From: Massariosphaeria phaeospora
Lineage: Eukaryota; Ascomycota; Dothideomycetes; Pleosporales
Reading direction: 5' to 3'
DNA: 64,000 nt
Assembly (NCBI GenBank): GCA_011032825.1
Contig: JAADJZ010000017.1
Span: 124,001 to 188,000 of the forward strand
Translations under genes and position numbers: made by a program
Shown: one piece after another, positions 45,669-56,923 of the stretch
Layout: each line of letters opens with the position of its first letter
How positions within the stretch are numbered: the stretch's first letter is position 1
The notes under the pieces: model-generated
The model's database searches: none
What the model was told of the DNA's origin: nothing
Seen by the model: the letters and a program-made list of their open reading frames with translations, nothing else

Positions 45669-48600
45669 ATGGTTTTTTGTACATACTGCGGACAGTCATT
45701 TACCAGAGACGAGCACCTAGAGCGACATATACTTACTCGTAAGTCTTCATCACCAACTAAACAATATCCTTGTTCTTCTTCCCGTGCCCACTTGATAAAT
45801 ATAAGCCACTTACTGATCCTCTGTGTTCATACAGACACCAATGTAAAACCGTTTAAATGCTACACATGCCACATGAGTTTCGCTCGCCGGTGAGTGCCAC
45901 CTCTTCAGATTGTGGTTTTTTTATTGGTGTATTCGTTCTGCCAATAAGGCTAATTCACAATCAGAGATCTACTCCAGCGTCATTATACCGTACACGGACG
46001 AGATCAAAATAACCAAGAAGGCTTACCGCCCGCTGGAATCATACCTAAATCGGCTGGTCGAACACCAATTGCTTGCAGCAATTGCGCCAAAACGAAAACG
46101 AAATGCGATAAGAAGTTCCCTTGCAGTCGATGTGCAGGGCGGAACCTTAAATGTCAACTGCGGCCTACGCGGCGAGCGTCGAAGAATGTCAATAGGGTTG
46201 GCGTTCCACTAGAGGGCTCTGGAAGCGGTTCCTCGAGCGAGCATGGAAACAACAACGAGTCTCATAACGCTTCAGGGAGGAATTCTCCAGCCCGAAATAC
46301 CCAGGCTCAACCATCAAATCCACTGCCATCCCCGCAGCAGATTTCGAACGGACAACCGCAGCCTCCGATTCCATCTCAACCAAATTCAGCGCCACAGTCG
46401 CGTAACCCGTCTATTTCTCGGATTCCCACCGCAGACCCGAAACCACTCAACGTGGGCATGTCCACTACCCCTAATTTCTTCGAGCAATCCCCTCCCAATA
46501 GGTTGCCAGCGACACTTCCTACTGTAATCTCACCGCTGTCAACGCCTGCCAATGGTTTTGTCTCCCAGACTCCCATGTCCGGTTATGAGGATTTCGTCAA
46601 GACAGCATCAGACGGCACAGACAATGATGGTAGCCCCCGGTTCGTCCTGGACCCTTGGGCTGCTATGTCCATTGGCCCGGATTTCGACCAAATGAGGATC
46701 GATCCGTCCTTGATGATGTCGATGAATATGGAAATCAACATGGGTCCCACGCCAGACGGAATTCTTGGCATGATACCTGAGATGTCTCCTACACAGACAT
46801 TTGGCGCGGTTCAGACACCCATTCAAACCCCGAGGATGGAAGGGTCATTCTCTGATCTCCAGATCGGTAGCTCTGCATCCATGTTCTATCCTTCGAATCG
46901 GCAGTCATCCATTGCCGATGCCGGAGTTCCTGATCTTGGTGCAATTATTGCGGCCCAAGACGGATGGACGGTCTTTCGTTGCACGCCTCCCATTCCGTCT
47001 AGCTCATGCCCGCGCACTGCTAGACTCAACCTAGAGCGTCTAGAACAGAGCTTGAGAAACCACGAGGGCTGGAGTAGTTGGAGACCGTCATGGGATGAGA
47101 ACGATTTTCAGCAGGGCGAGCCAGTTGTCGTGATGCCACTGCACGAGGCCACGCGAGATAAGCTGCTAGCCATCACGCAGAGCTTCCTGCATAAGGCCCT
47201 CGACATTCACAGAGATGGCAGCAGCTCTTCCAGCAGTGGAGAATCTCCGGGTTCGACCGCTTCCAATTTTGTACTGCTGCCGCCCGCACGTGTATTGGAC
47301 CACTTCCTTCGTTCGTATGCCAACTCTTTTGAGAGGTATTATCCGACCTCTTCTCGCGGTGTCCTAGATGCGAACGAGCTGATGCAAAACTTCAACGACA
47401 AAGCTTCGAGCTTATTGATATTGATGCTGATTGCACAAGGCGCGATGACGATTCCATCCGTGGAGGCTCGCTGGTTGACCGGAGGCTTTACTGAAGCGTG
47501 CCGCATATCACTGTTCGACCTTATTGAGAAGAACATCATCATGGCCGGGGATCCTATAGTATTACGCGCCGCTCTTCTGTTCACTGTGCAAGCAGCGTGG
47601 AGTGGCGACAAGTGGCAGATGGATATCGGTATGGGACAGCGCGGTATGTATTTCGCAATGCTGCGCCATTCGGGCATACTCGAACCTCGGCCTGTTTCGA
47701 CTTCTCATATGAATGGAAATTCATCGGCGGATACTTTGTGGAAGGATTGGACGCAGCAGGAGAGCCGAAGTCGGTAAGTCTTGGGATTCTTCCGCGTCAC
47801 ATGCGCTCAGGTCACGCGGGTATTGATTACTAACGCTTTGCTAGCCTCATCTACTCTTGGGTAATGGTAGATCAAGATCTGTCGTTGTTCCACGATACGG
47901 CGCCTCTTTTTTCTGTAACAGAGTTTGGTGCTCCCATGCCCGACGCCGACAGGCTTTGGCAGGCGAAGACGTCCTCGGAATGGTCTGATGTGTTCAACCA
48001 GGTTCACGAATTTTCGAATGGTTATTCGTCAGTAGGATCCGGTGCGAGGCCGCCGAGTCTGAGAGAGCTTTTCCGCCATTTTCTTGACGATGAGATTGTG
48101 GCTCAAGATATACAGCTCACGCCGATGCATCTGCGCCTGCTTCTTCATCCACTGCAAACTTTAGTATGCCAATACTGCCAGCTCCTTAGCTGTTTCTCTG
48201 ATAGCATGGCATCGAGACAGCGATCAAGAGCGGTTACAGCGGCATCGACCCGTGTGCGTCTTGAAGAAGTACAGTCATTACTGCAACGATGGTACGAGCT
48301 AGCGGAACGGTACACCAAGTCCAGTCCCATCTGCCCAATGATGCAGGCAAACCTTGTTATGTTTCATCTCATCAGTTTGAACGCCGTGACGAATTTCGCC
48401 GAGATCGAGAGACTGGCCCGTCGGGAGGGTGTGGATGGTTCTTATCAGCAGATGCTTTGGATACACAAGAAATGCATCTCCGATGTTCACGAAGCGATGT
48501 TCCATGCCGGTCAGATTCTCCGGCTCGTCAGGACAATGACCGCTGGTATTCGTCCGCCTTGGTGGCCCGGTGCCATATATCGTGCTGCTCTCATCCTCTG

Positions 48601-48892
48601 GACCGACTCATTGACCCACAACGAGTCGATAAGTCCAGGCCAGCAAGGGCAGTACTCGCCGTCTCACACCACCTTCCCAGTAGACGGGTTGCCAGCAGAT
48701 CATCCCACCATCACCAGATACGTAACACGTAGAGAGGGTGTGCCCATGTTGACCAAGAGAGACGGAACTCAAATACCAATCAACCATGGCTTTACGGTCC
48801 TCTCGCATTGCATCGACATGATCGATGAGGGGGTGGCGACAAGATTCTCAGATGGCATACGGGGCAAACTCGAGAAGTTGGCAAGAGGCTGA
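45669..48892 (+). CDS. CMR1: Cmr1/Pig1-type melanin transcription factor
   Basis: Nuclear regulator that in related fungi activates the PKS, T3HN reductase and scytalone dehydratase genes. Exons 45669-45738, 45835-45889, 45965-47773 and 47845-48892 give 993 aa. It has the rare combination of two DNA-binding types. Two C2H2 fingers are assembled over the first three exons (CTYCGQSFTRDEHLERH and CYTCHMSFARRDLLQRH). A Zn2Cys6 cluster follows (CSNCAKTKTKCDKKFPC, then CAGRNLKC) near residues 75-105. A Ser/Pro/Asn-rich linker leads to a large fungal-specific transcription-factor domain over about 350-990. Length matches known Cmr1 proteins near 1000 aa. The same strand as BRN1 and opposite to PKS. 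The start ATG at 45669 lies directly before the first finger, as in the family. Confidence 0.94.
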
Positions 48893-51800
48893 GCCGTTGA
48901 GGGAACCTGCGCTTCTTCATCTGCCTCGCGACGTCTCCATCGATCTTCAACAATGGTGGAGGCAGGCGATCTTTCCAATCCGTCTCTTTTCATATATCTT
49001 CGTCGGCATTCCATCAAATCTATACCCAGGCATGCTCGATGCTTGCTTTAGTAACAAATGGTCCCGGAATAAGCCGAAACGTACGGCTCTGGCGTTCGGT
49101 AATCGGGTCAGGTTCTTTGATTTCTACCACACCCGTGGAATTCATTCAGTAATTTTTAGTACGATGCACTACGAGGTGTTATCGAGGGACTGGAAGGAGG
49201 GCCTGTTGATCCTGCAATACTTACGGATAGTATCATCCAGTCTGAGTTATCGTTCGGTGCGTGGAATAACCTTTGTGGGTGCCGTGGGGTTGGCCTTATC
49301 AACTTGTTCGTTCGAGGAGCCGTGGCGTGAAGGAAGGTAGGTGGCGGTCAGAGTGCGAGGAAGGTTACGAGCAACGAATTTACTTATGACGGCCGATGAC
49401 GGCCGACGGCGAAGATACATATACGAATCCTATTAGGTGCCTGTTCCTCGAACTGTTGCGTTAGTGATGTTGCTTTTTGAGGTATTTTGCGCTTGTGTTT
49501 CAAGTGGACAGAGAGTGGAGTGTGTGTAGCCCTTGAGTAGGTGATTGGTTTTCGACGCGGTCATGGGGAGGACGATGGCGGGGTCCGCCCCTAGTGGCTG
49601 GTCATTTGATGGAGCCACTGGTGATGGGGAAGCGCGCTGCGTGCGTGATGACGGGGGTGTCAGAATACTGGGGGGCAGTGACGAGGTATTTGACCTGATG
49701 GTGTTCGTCCGGGAAGAATCTGGTAACAATGGATTGTCTACGATTGATGGACTAAGTCGACATGTTTTCTGGGAGTAAGATGTCCATTTTCTGATGCAAC
49801 GAACGAGGCAACTGGGTCTGGAAAACGGATGGTAGATTGAAAGTGAAGTGCAAAAATTTTCGAAGCTGGGTAATACAGACTGCTTTTCGGGGGCGACACG
49901 TTCCGCTTTTGCACCCCCCCTCTACTACTCTCCGTTTCGCTTTCTCCTCATGCTTTCTCCGTAGGCTTCTAGAATCCTGCATTTGCACACGCGGTGCATG
50001 ACTCTTCAAGCCTACCAAGTCTCCCTCTTCCGGAGCCGGGCGCGGTTCCACTTTCCCACTTGCGCAGGCAGCTTGTTTTGGCGGGCTTGGAAACCGTGCT
50101 CTCCGTGACCGTGACCCAGATAGGTGGGAGCATGTAAGTACGGCGGACGGGGCTGGTGTCACACGAGTCCTTTTGGGGGTTTCTAGTCTGCATAGCATGT
50201 ACGGCTAACTAGGTTCTCCATGCCCCCCTTTACGGTGCTGCTTGAATCTGTGTCGTGTCTGTTCGGGTTCGGGGGAGTGTGTGTTGCTGGCTGGCGATAC
50301 TGAAAGGTACGATACGATACCTGCCCCGGCATAGGTCACACGCCAGAAGTGCGTTGCTGCAGGGCCCTACTATGCAGCTTACGCGGCCAGAGAGAGAAGC
50401 CTCCGTCACTGGCTCTCGCTCCACCACTCAGACGTCGAAGTCGGATGAAGCCGCTACGTACGCAGACGGTGGCATTCTGAACCGTCTAGTCTAGCTCCGA
50501 ACATAGTTAGCTCTGCCCCGGATCTACGCCTGACGTCGTGCGTATCAGTGCGTGAAAGCCTTGTGGGTGGCCAGGTTCAACCGCAGTATGTTCATGGTGA
50601 CGAATGCTCGTCCTTTACCTTTGAACGTTCCAAGTGTTGTGTATAGGAGTGCCCAGCAAGGGAACACTCTACGGCAAGCGGGGACACCCGTACTCTGGCC
50701 CCACTCCTAGTGTAGAGACTGCTAGAGAGACTGTGCCATCGGACTTCGCTGTGGCATCTTCTGGCGTCTAGATGGAAAGCTACATCGAGGTCCCGTAACT
50801 AAGCTGTCGTGGCCGGTAAGTCGGCGACAGATCTCCCCGTCATTCTACCACTTTGCCAACATGTCACCGAAGTGGCTCTGAGGACGCGCCTTGTCGGACT
50901 GGCTACTGTGCAAGCCTCCTGCAGCATGCAAGCAGATCACCAACCGAATGGAACGCCATTTGTGAGGCTTAGTTTTAGCTTATCTAAAGTTTGGTAGACA
51001 AGCCACGTAGTTAGCGAGTCCGCTTCACCAACGTCTGTGCTCCAGTGTGATCACAGAATTGTTTTGCTGTATTTCTTCTACATGCAACTCGATGCTGCAT
51101 AGATAGCTGGCAGTGATTCGCTCGGGACTAAGAACGCCATTGAGAGGTTCTCTTCGACTCTCCACAAACTCCGTATCAGCAGGCACGCGGATTAGCGAGC
51201 AGCAGCGGTGGAACCGTGATAGAAAGTGGTTCATTCGCATCAGGCATACTGTCGCTACCTATTATTGGTGATCTGCTTCGGGCTTGACAGGTCGGGCTCT
51301 CTTGGTAAGCTATCTCTCGGATTCTATCATCCGTGTACCCGTCTGTACTTCACAACGCAGGCTTACGTAGGGTGCATGCTTTGGGCACCGGAATGAGGGG
51401 GTTTGCGGCGTGGCTCCAAATACGCAGTAGATGACCCTCTAGCCTTCTTCTCATACGTAGTGTCTGAAGGATAGTGCCGGTCAGGTACATGGGCACGATG
51501 TTTGCGCTGATTACAGTTCTAGATGGCCGCGCCGCGGGCGTAGGGCGTCCACACACAGTGACGCGCTGGACACGGGGCAGACACTGGAGATCCGTCCCGT
51601 CTTACGGTCCGCAGTAGCTGGTGCGGGAACTGAAGGTATGTGTGTTTCCTCATCTCGGTGTGGTATAGTATCCTGCTTCTTTCACAAATTTCGCTCCGGA
51701 TCTTTTTCACTCGCACAGTGCTCATGCAACCCTGTTTTTCCCTCGCTTCGAACCCTAGAAGCTGCATATCACGCGTCTTGTTACTCTATATTTGTATGCA

Positions 51801-53345
51801 GAGTACTCCGTAGCTCTGTCCGTATGGTGGAGCTGTCGCCAGTATGGACGGCGCACAAAGGTCGTCGTTGCACAGCACATGACGCATCAACGCTGAGCGG
51901 GTACTCGCTTCTCCACTGTCAACTCCATGTCACCCCGCATGAGCCGTTATCCGGTGTGGTCACAGCAGCAACTTTCATATAACAGCACAGCAGCGTCGTT
52001 GCAAAAACGGGCTTCGTGTCACTGGCAGCTTCCAGACTCCACATCAGCAGAGTGTCTGCACTCGCCCCCAGACAGGATCTGAGGTGAATACTGGCATCTA
52101 AATTTCCGAGCTAAAGCTTTTGTCTGGCAGTGTTATGGAGATGAGGTTTCCTCTCTTATAACAAAAGTTAAGTACGTTGTATGCTCAATTGCAAGTCATA
52201 TTACATCACTCTCTACTTTTCTCTCTGTCTTCTGCACTCCTTTTCCGTCTTCAAAAGAGCTCAGCACAGCGAGAACCGCAGCACCCCATTTCGAGGCATC
52301 TGTCTTCGCAGAGGGAGTGAGGTCCGGAACGCACGGGCCTATGGAAGTGCGGAGCCGAAGCGAGCCAAACCGGCTTTCTCAACTGCGACAAGGCCTCTTC
52401 CGGGTAGCCACTCTTCGCGTTCGTCGGACTTTCGCGGGCGCATCGCGTGGAGTGGAGATGGAATGGGGAGCCATTGGAGAGTGTCGACGACTGGGAGCCG
52501 GATGCTCAAGGGGAGCCACGAGATGGAGGTCGCTGAGACCAATCAGGAGTCGACGCTTCCGGGGCAGCCCTTCACTCCACCAAACTCTTCCCGCTCCGTC
52601 GTCCACACACCCTCCGCAGAGCATCTGCTCCAGCAATGGCTTCGCGGCGCCGCGCAGAATTCCCACAGCTGCCTCGCCTTGGTTTCGCTGCTGGAGTGGC
52701 GTGTTTTCCCCTCTCGGCTAGCCCTGCCCCGGGTCTCCAGCTTCTCAAGCGTCTCGTCAGGAACGCGTCCCAACTCCAGACAGTTGCCCAGGACCTCTTG
52801 TAAAATGCCCTGGATGCAGCATCCCAGCCAATTGCGGCCGCTGCACGAGCACCGAGACCGCTGGCTGTGGAGTGCGATACGCACCGCCGAGCCTTTCGGC
52901 CCCGCACATTGTCCGGAAGCCTCGTGCATGGCACGACGACAGAGCGACTCTGCCACATAGGAGGCTCTGGCTCTCCTACGGGACTGTCGACGGCACCGGA
53001 AGCGGCGTAGCCACCGTCTAATCCAGCTGTAGCACGCACGGAGACTCGGAGAGACACCATGGGCCGACCACTTGCCGCAGCGGAGAAAGTCAATCGGAGT
53101 GCTGTAGGAGTAGACACTCGTAGGGCCATCGGCCGAAGACGAGTGAGAGCACTGTCCCACGTACTATTGACCCTCTCCAATTGTCCGCTCGAGTACCGAA
53201 GCACGCATTACTATTTATCTGCTCCTGCTCACAGTTCATTTTGACTATCAGCTCACCCCGTCCACACTCATCAACAGCAAAGGCATCTGTCACGACCAGC
53301 ACCTTCTCAACCCACCAACTTCAACACCACAACAACCCCATCACC
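48893..53345. other. Intergenic region CMR1-BRN1
   Basis: 4.4 kb without a supported gene. From 52181 to about 53200 the DNA is GC-rich and open in several frames, including 259 codons on the plus strand and about 205 on the minus strand. None resembles a known protein, and three mutually overlapping frames suggest composition. The last 150 bases are a C/A-rich leader typical of a strongly expressed gene, ahead of BRN1. Confidence 0.5.
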
Positions 53346-54265
53346 ATGTCCGCTTCCCCGCCTAGCTGGAGCCTTGAGGGCAAGGTCGCTGTTGTCACCG
53401 GCTCTGGTAAGTTTCTTAGCTGCATGTTGGTTTGAGACGGAACAATGGGACTGACTATGCCACAGGCCGCGGAATTGGCAAGGAGATGGCCCTCGAGCTC
53501 GCCCGCCGTGGCGCAAAGGTCGTCGTCAACTACGCCAACAGCTCCGAGGCTGCCGAGGAGGTCGTCAAGCAGATCAAGGAGATGAAGACCGGCGCCGATG
53601 CTATCGCCGTCAAGGCCAACGTTGGCAATGTCAAGGAGTCGTCTAAGCTGATGGATGAGGTTGTGTCCCACTTCGGCAAGCTCGATATCTGCTGCTCCAA
53701 CTCCGGCGTCGTCTCTTTCGGCCACTTCAAGGATGTGACCGAGGAGGAGTACGACCGCGTCATGACCATCAACACCCGGGGCCAGTTTTTCGTCGCCAAG
53801 GAGGCATACAAGCGGATGGAAGTCGGCGGCAGGATCATCCTGATGGGCTCCATCACTGGCCAGGCCAAGGGTGTGCCCAAGCACGCCGTCTACTCCGGCT
53901 CCAAGGGCGCTATCGAGACCTTCACCAGGTGCATGGCCATCGGTACGTGACACGTCCACTTCCCCCCCCTTCTCAAACCATACACTAACAGCCACACAGA
54001 CGCTGGCGAGAAGAAGATCACGGTCAACTGCGTTGCCCCCGGCGGCATCAAGACCGACATGTACCACGCCGTGTGCCGCGAGTACATCCCCGGAGGCGAC
54101 AAGCTCAGCGACGACCAAGTCGACGAGTACGCCCAGACGTGGTCGCCGCACAACCGCGTCGGCCAGCCCATCGACATCGCCCGCGTTGTTGCCTTCCTCG
54201 CGTCCCAGGACGGCGACTGGGTCAACGGCAAGATCATTGGCATTGACGGCGCTGCTTGCATGTAA
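53346..54265 (+). CDS. BRN1: Naphthol reductase of DHN-melanin synthesis (T3HN/T4HN reductase)
   Basis: NADPH-dependent short-chain dehydrogenase that reduces 1,3,8-trihydroxynaphthalene to vermelone (and can reduce T4HN to scytalone). Exons 53346-53406, 53466-53942 and 54000-54265 give 267 aa. The cofactor motif TGSGRGIG is rebuilt exactly across intron 1. Other landmarks are NSGVVSFG, the catalytic serine in [11 protein letters not shown], the YSGSKGA motif (YxxxK) and the C-terminal [13 protein letters not shown] that closes the family's substrate pocket. High codon bias (mostly C- or G-ending) suggests strong expression. It lies 4.4 kb after CMR1 on the same strand. Similarity in style to the Brn1/ThrR/Ver-1 group is clear; given the PKS and CMR1 neighbours the melanin role is the natural reading. 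Confidence 0.95.
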
Positions 54266-55144
54266 GAGATTGGAAAATTTAATTAGCCGGGCTGGATCGT
54301 TTTCCATTTAGATCTGTATGTCTGTGTGCGTGGGTAGGTCGAGGGACTCGGACACTTTGATGTGTAGCATGATATGGCGTTGTCCGCTGGTCTACGAAAT
54401 GAATTATCAGTTAATGAGCACTTGTTGAACTTGTCGTTTCATGTGATTGCCGTGCACATGAATATGCTGGCCTGCCTGTTACTGCGTTGTTAACCAGGTG
54501 ATGCGCCATTAAGCAACCGGCTTCTCCGCCAGTCTCCATCCCATGCGTGTTCCAACAGGCTCTGTTACTTCGATCTATGTATTTCTCATATGCGTGCAAG
54601 ACATTTATAGAGGTTAGTGCGTTTAGGTGCGCTTGTCGAGACAATCAACTAGGACCGTCGGGAAACATACTGGTAGACACTATCTAGTTATGGTTGAATG
54701 GGATATGAGTGGTTCGACGTAAGGAAAGGGCTTGATCTGCGCATAGGTGGCCTGTCTTGATGCAAAAGGCTTTGGAGTGTTCATGCTGCATCGTAGATGA
54801 ACATGATCAGATAATCGAATGCTGAAGCATGCATGCTAGACGAAGGCTTTGCGGGTATTGCGGAAAATCAATAGCCACATCGCCGCGACAAACATAGAGC
54901 ACCACAGGCAAGCATCGGAAAAAGAGTCGTATAATCACGAATGTATTAGAGAGAAGCTAAGCTAATAAGCCGGCTACTCAATGGAGGTGGAACCCAATTG
55001 CCGAGATGAAGTAAGTTCCCCTGAGATCATTCCCACCCATGATGGCTCCGTCTAATGTGTGTTTATCAACATCTCCAAGGTTGTGAGCAAAACGACTTGA
55101 AGATGACTTGGACAAGTGACAAACCTACGAGGGACGAAAATTCC
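54266..55144. other. Convergent region after BRN1
   Basis: BRN1 3' end and the 3' end of the first wall-protein gene. Composition is near average or somewhat AT-rich. No gene was found. Confidence 0.5.
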
Positions 55145-55749
55145 TTAGACGACAGCCATGGCTGCGTTCAGGATAACGCCAGCGACCACCAGCGAATCCA
55201 GTCCGAAGCCAACACCACGAGTGACAGCGGCGTTGCTGGGTTGGATGGACACCGAAGTCGTGGTTGCGGATGGAGTCGCAGGCGTGCTCGGGGGAGCAGT
55301 CGTGACCGGGCCAGATGAAGTGGGCTTGGAAGAGGCTGGCGGGGTAGTGGACGAGCCGACCTGTGAAGAGGATCCGGCTGGGACACTCACGGAGTGAGAT
55401 GCAGAGGGCGGAACCTCGGATGAGCCCGGAGGCGGAACCACTGAAGAGCCCGGAGGCGGAACCACCGAAGAGCCCGGAGGCGGGACAACCGAGGAGCCAG
55501 GCGGCGGGACGACAGAGCTTGCTGAAGGGCCCGGAGGAGTTGCAGAGGTAGCCGGGGGAGGCGGCGGCAACTCAGACTTGGCCGGAGGGCAGACCGTGAC
55601 CGTGACAGTCGCAGTCGTGACACAAGTGCCTAGCAAAAGTCAGCAGACTGCAACTCGAAACGGAGAAAGCAGATGTACATACCGTCCTGGGTAGCGACAA
55701 CCACGCCGACAGCCGCAATGGCGAACGCGAGCATGTTGGAGAACCGCAT
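55145..55749 (-). CDS. GPI-anchored Ser/Pro-rich cell wall protein with PPPGSSV repeats
   Basis: Probable secreted wall or plasma-membrane protein; no enzyme domain. Exons 55749-55683 and 55629-55145 give 183 aa. A signal peptide (MRFSNMLAFAIAAVGVVVAT) is followed by a short module with two Cys (GTCVTTATVTVTVCPP). Next comes a Pro-rich part with four tandem copies of PPPGSSV (24-base DNA repeats at about 55430-55510), then a Ser/Thr-rich stalk suited to O-mannosylation. The hydrophobic end (VVAGVILNAAMAVV) behind a small-residue region fits a GPI signal. A TATA-like box lies 144 bases upstream. It is divergent from a second such protein starting at 56924, which has the same TVCP module. I do not recognise a named orthologue. 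Confidence 0.8.
55430..55513 (-). repeat. In-frame 24-base tandem repeat (PPPGSSV)
   Basis: Four near-perfect copies of a unit reading GGCGGAACCAC.GAAGAGCCCGGA on the plus strand. It encodes Val-Pro-Pro-Pro-Gly-Ser-Ser in the wall protein. In-frame repeats of this kind often vary in number between strains. Confidence 0.85.
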
Positions 55750-56923
55750 AGCTGCAGATAGTAGACGCTATTGATTGAAAATGCTGGGTGAAGTATGCGG
55801 TGGAGAAGATGCTGTACGCACGAATATTGAGAGATGCGGGTGGTGGTGGGAGAGAAAAAGAGAGCGAGGGAGCGGCGGGGGCAGCTGGGGGGTTTATATA
55901 CGCAGGGCAGGGCCGGGGCGCGGGGCTCACGTTTGGAGTGACGCAATCTCTTCGTCGCCGGGCCGACGGACGCGTCCGCTAGAATACGCTGGATGGCGAT
56001 GGAAGCAGCAGTGAATGCGAGAGAGAGAGGAGCGGGCGCGGTCGTGTTATGAGCAACCGGAAGGTGGGCCCGAGCTTCACCGCCTCGACGACGTTTCGAG
56101 CGGGCGGTTGCGCGACCACCCACACGTGGCTTAGGGCCTGGATACAAGAGCGGACGCGCGCTTTGTGAGGTGACACCGGCCAACGACTGGTAGCCGCAGA
56201 GACCGCGTCGCTGGAAACGAGAGTCTGCTAGAGCGCGGGCCGGCGGTGGTGGTGGTATCAGTGTATCACTGCTTCTGTGCGGGCGAACAGCGACACCTTC
56301 CCGCTCGCAGCCTTGGGTGGCCCGCTGCCGTCTTGCTTGTGTTCCCTGGGCTGGCTACGTCTGCGAGCGCGGGTGCTGCGTGACACCGCCGTAGCTCGCC
56401 CTGGCCGCGCCAAGGAGTGAAGTGACGGCGCACGTGATGGCGCGATGGCGGGGCAGCACCTGGCCAGGCACTCTCGTCTCCCCAGGGATTCGACGGCGGG
56501 CGGTCGTAGATGTAGCCAGCTAACGATATACGGCCAACCCTACTCCATGGAGTGCCAGGCATAGGAAGCCCTCGGGGGGGAGGTAGCCCGGTCTCGATGG
56601 GCCTTGCGGGCTGTTGCGTGCCTCCTCGCGCATGCTGCACACCGCCCGCAGCGCCTGTTTGCTCCCGCCCGATCGGGGTTTGTTGAGAGCCCACGCCGCG
56701 CTCTGCAGTGAAAGTGGAAAGCGCGTCTGCGCGTGTGGCAAGCGCTTGGCACCTGCATTCGCGCCATAAAACCTCGCACCGCTGCAGCACTTCCTCTCTT
56801 CTCTTCTACACCCCACTTCCTACACGCTCGTTAATCCCCCGCTCGTCTGCAGTTAGTCAAGCTCATTGCTTTTCTTGAATCTACCACACTCTTTTAAGCT
56901 CTCGCCCAATCGCCTGCTTCGCC
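55750..56923. other. Divergent promoter region of two wall-protein genes
   Basis: 1.2 kb between two divergently read GPI-protein genes. It holds TTTATATA at 55893-55900, reading TATATAAA towards the minus-strand gene. It also has a pyrimidine-rich, C/T-laden leader before 56924. GC-rich open frames at 56266-56816 on the minus strand overlap each other and are judged spurious. Confidence 0.5.
55893..55900 (-). promoter_or_regulatory. TATA box of the minus-strand wall-protein gene
   Basis: Reads TATATAAA on the minus strand, 144 bases before the ATG at 55749, in an otherwise GC-rich stretch. A reasonable distance for a fungal TATA element with a leader of about 80-110 bases. Confidence 0.5.

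Noticed and set aside
52181..52960. 259-codon plus-strand frame before BRN1
   Set aside because: Two other frames on the minus strand are open over the same bases. No domain or family likeness; most likely compositional.
53321..54307. 328-codon frame antisense to BRN1
   Set aside because: Mirror frame produced by strong codon bias of BRN1; it ignores the BRN1 introns and has no protein motif.
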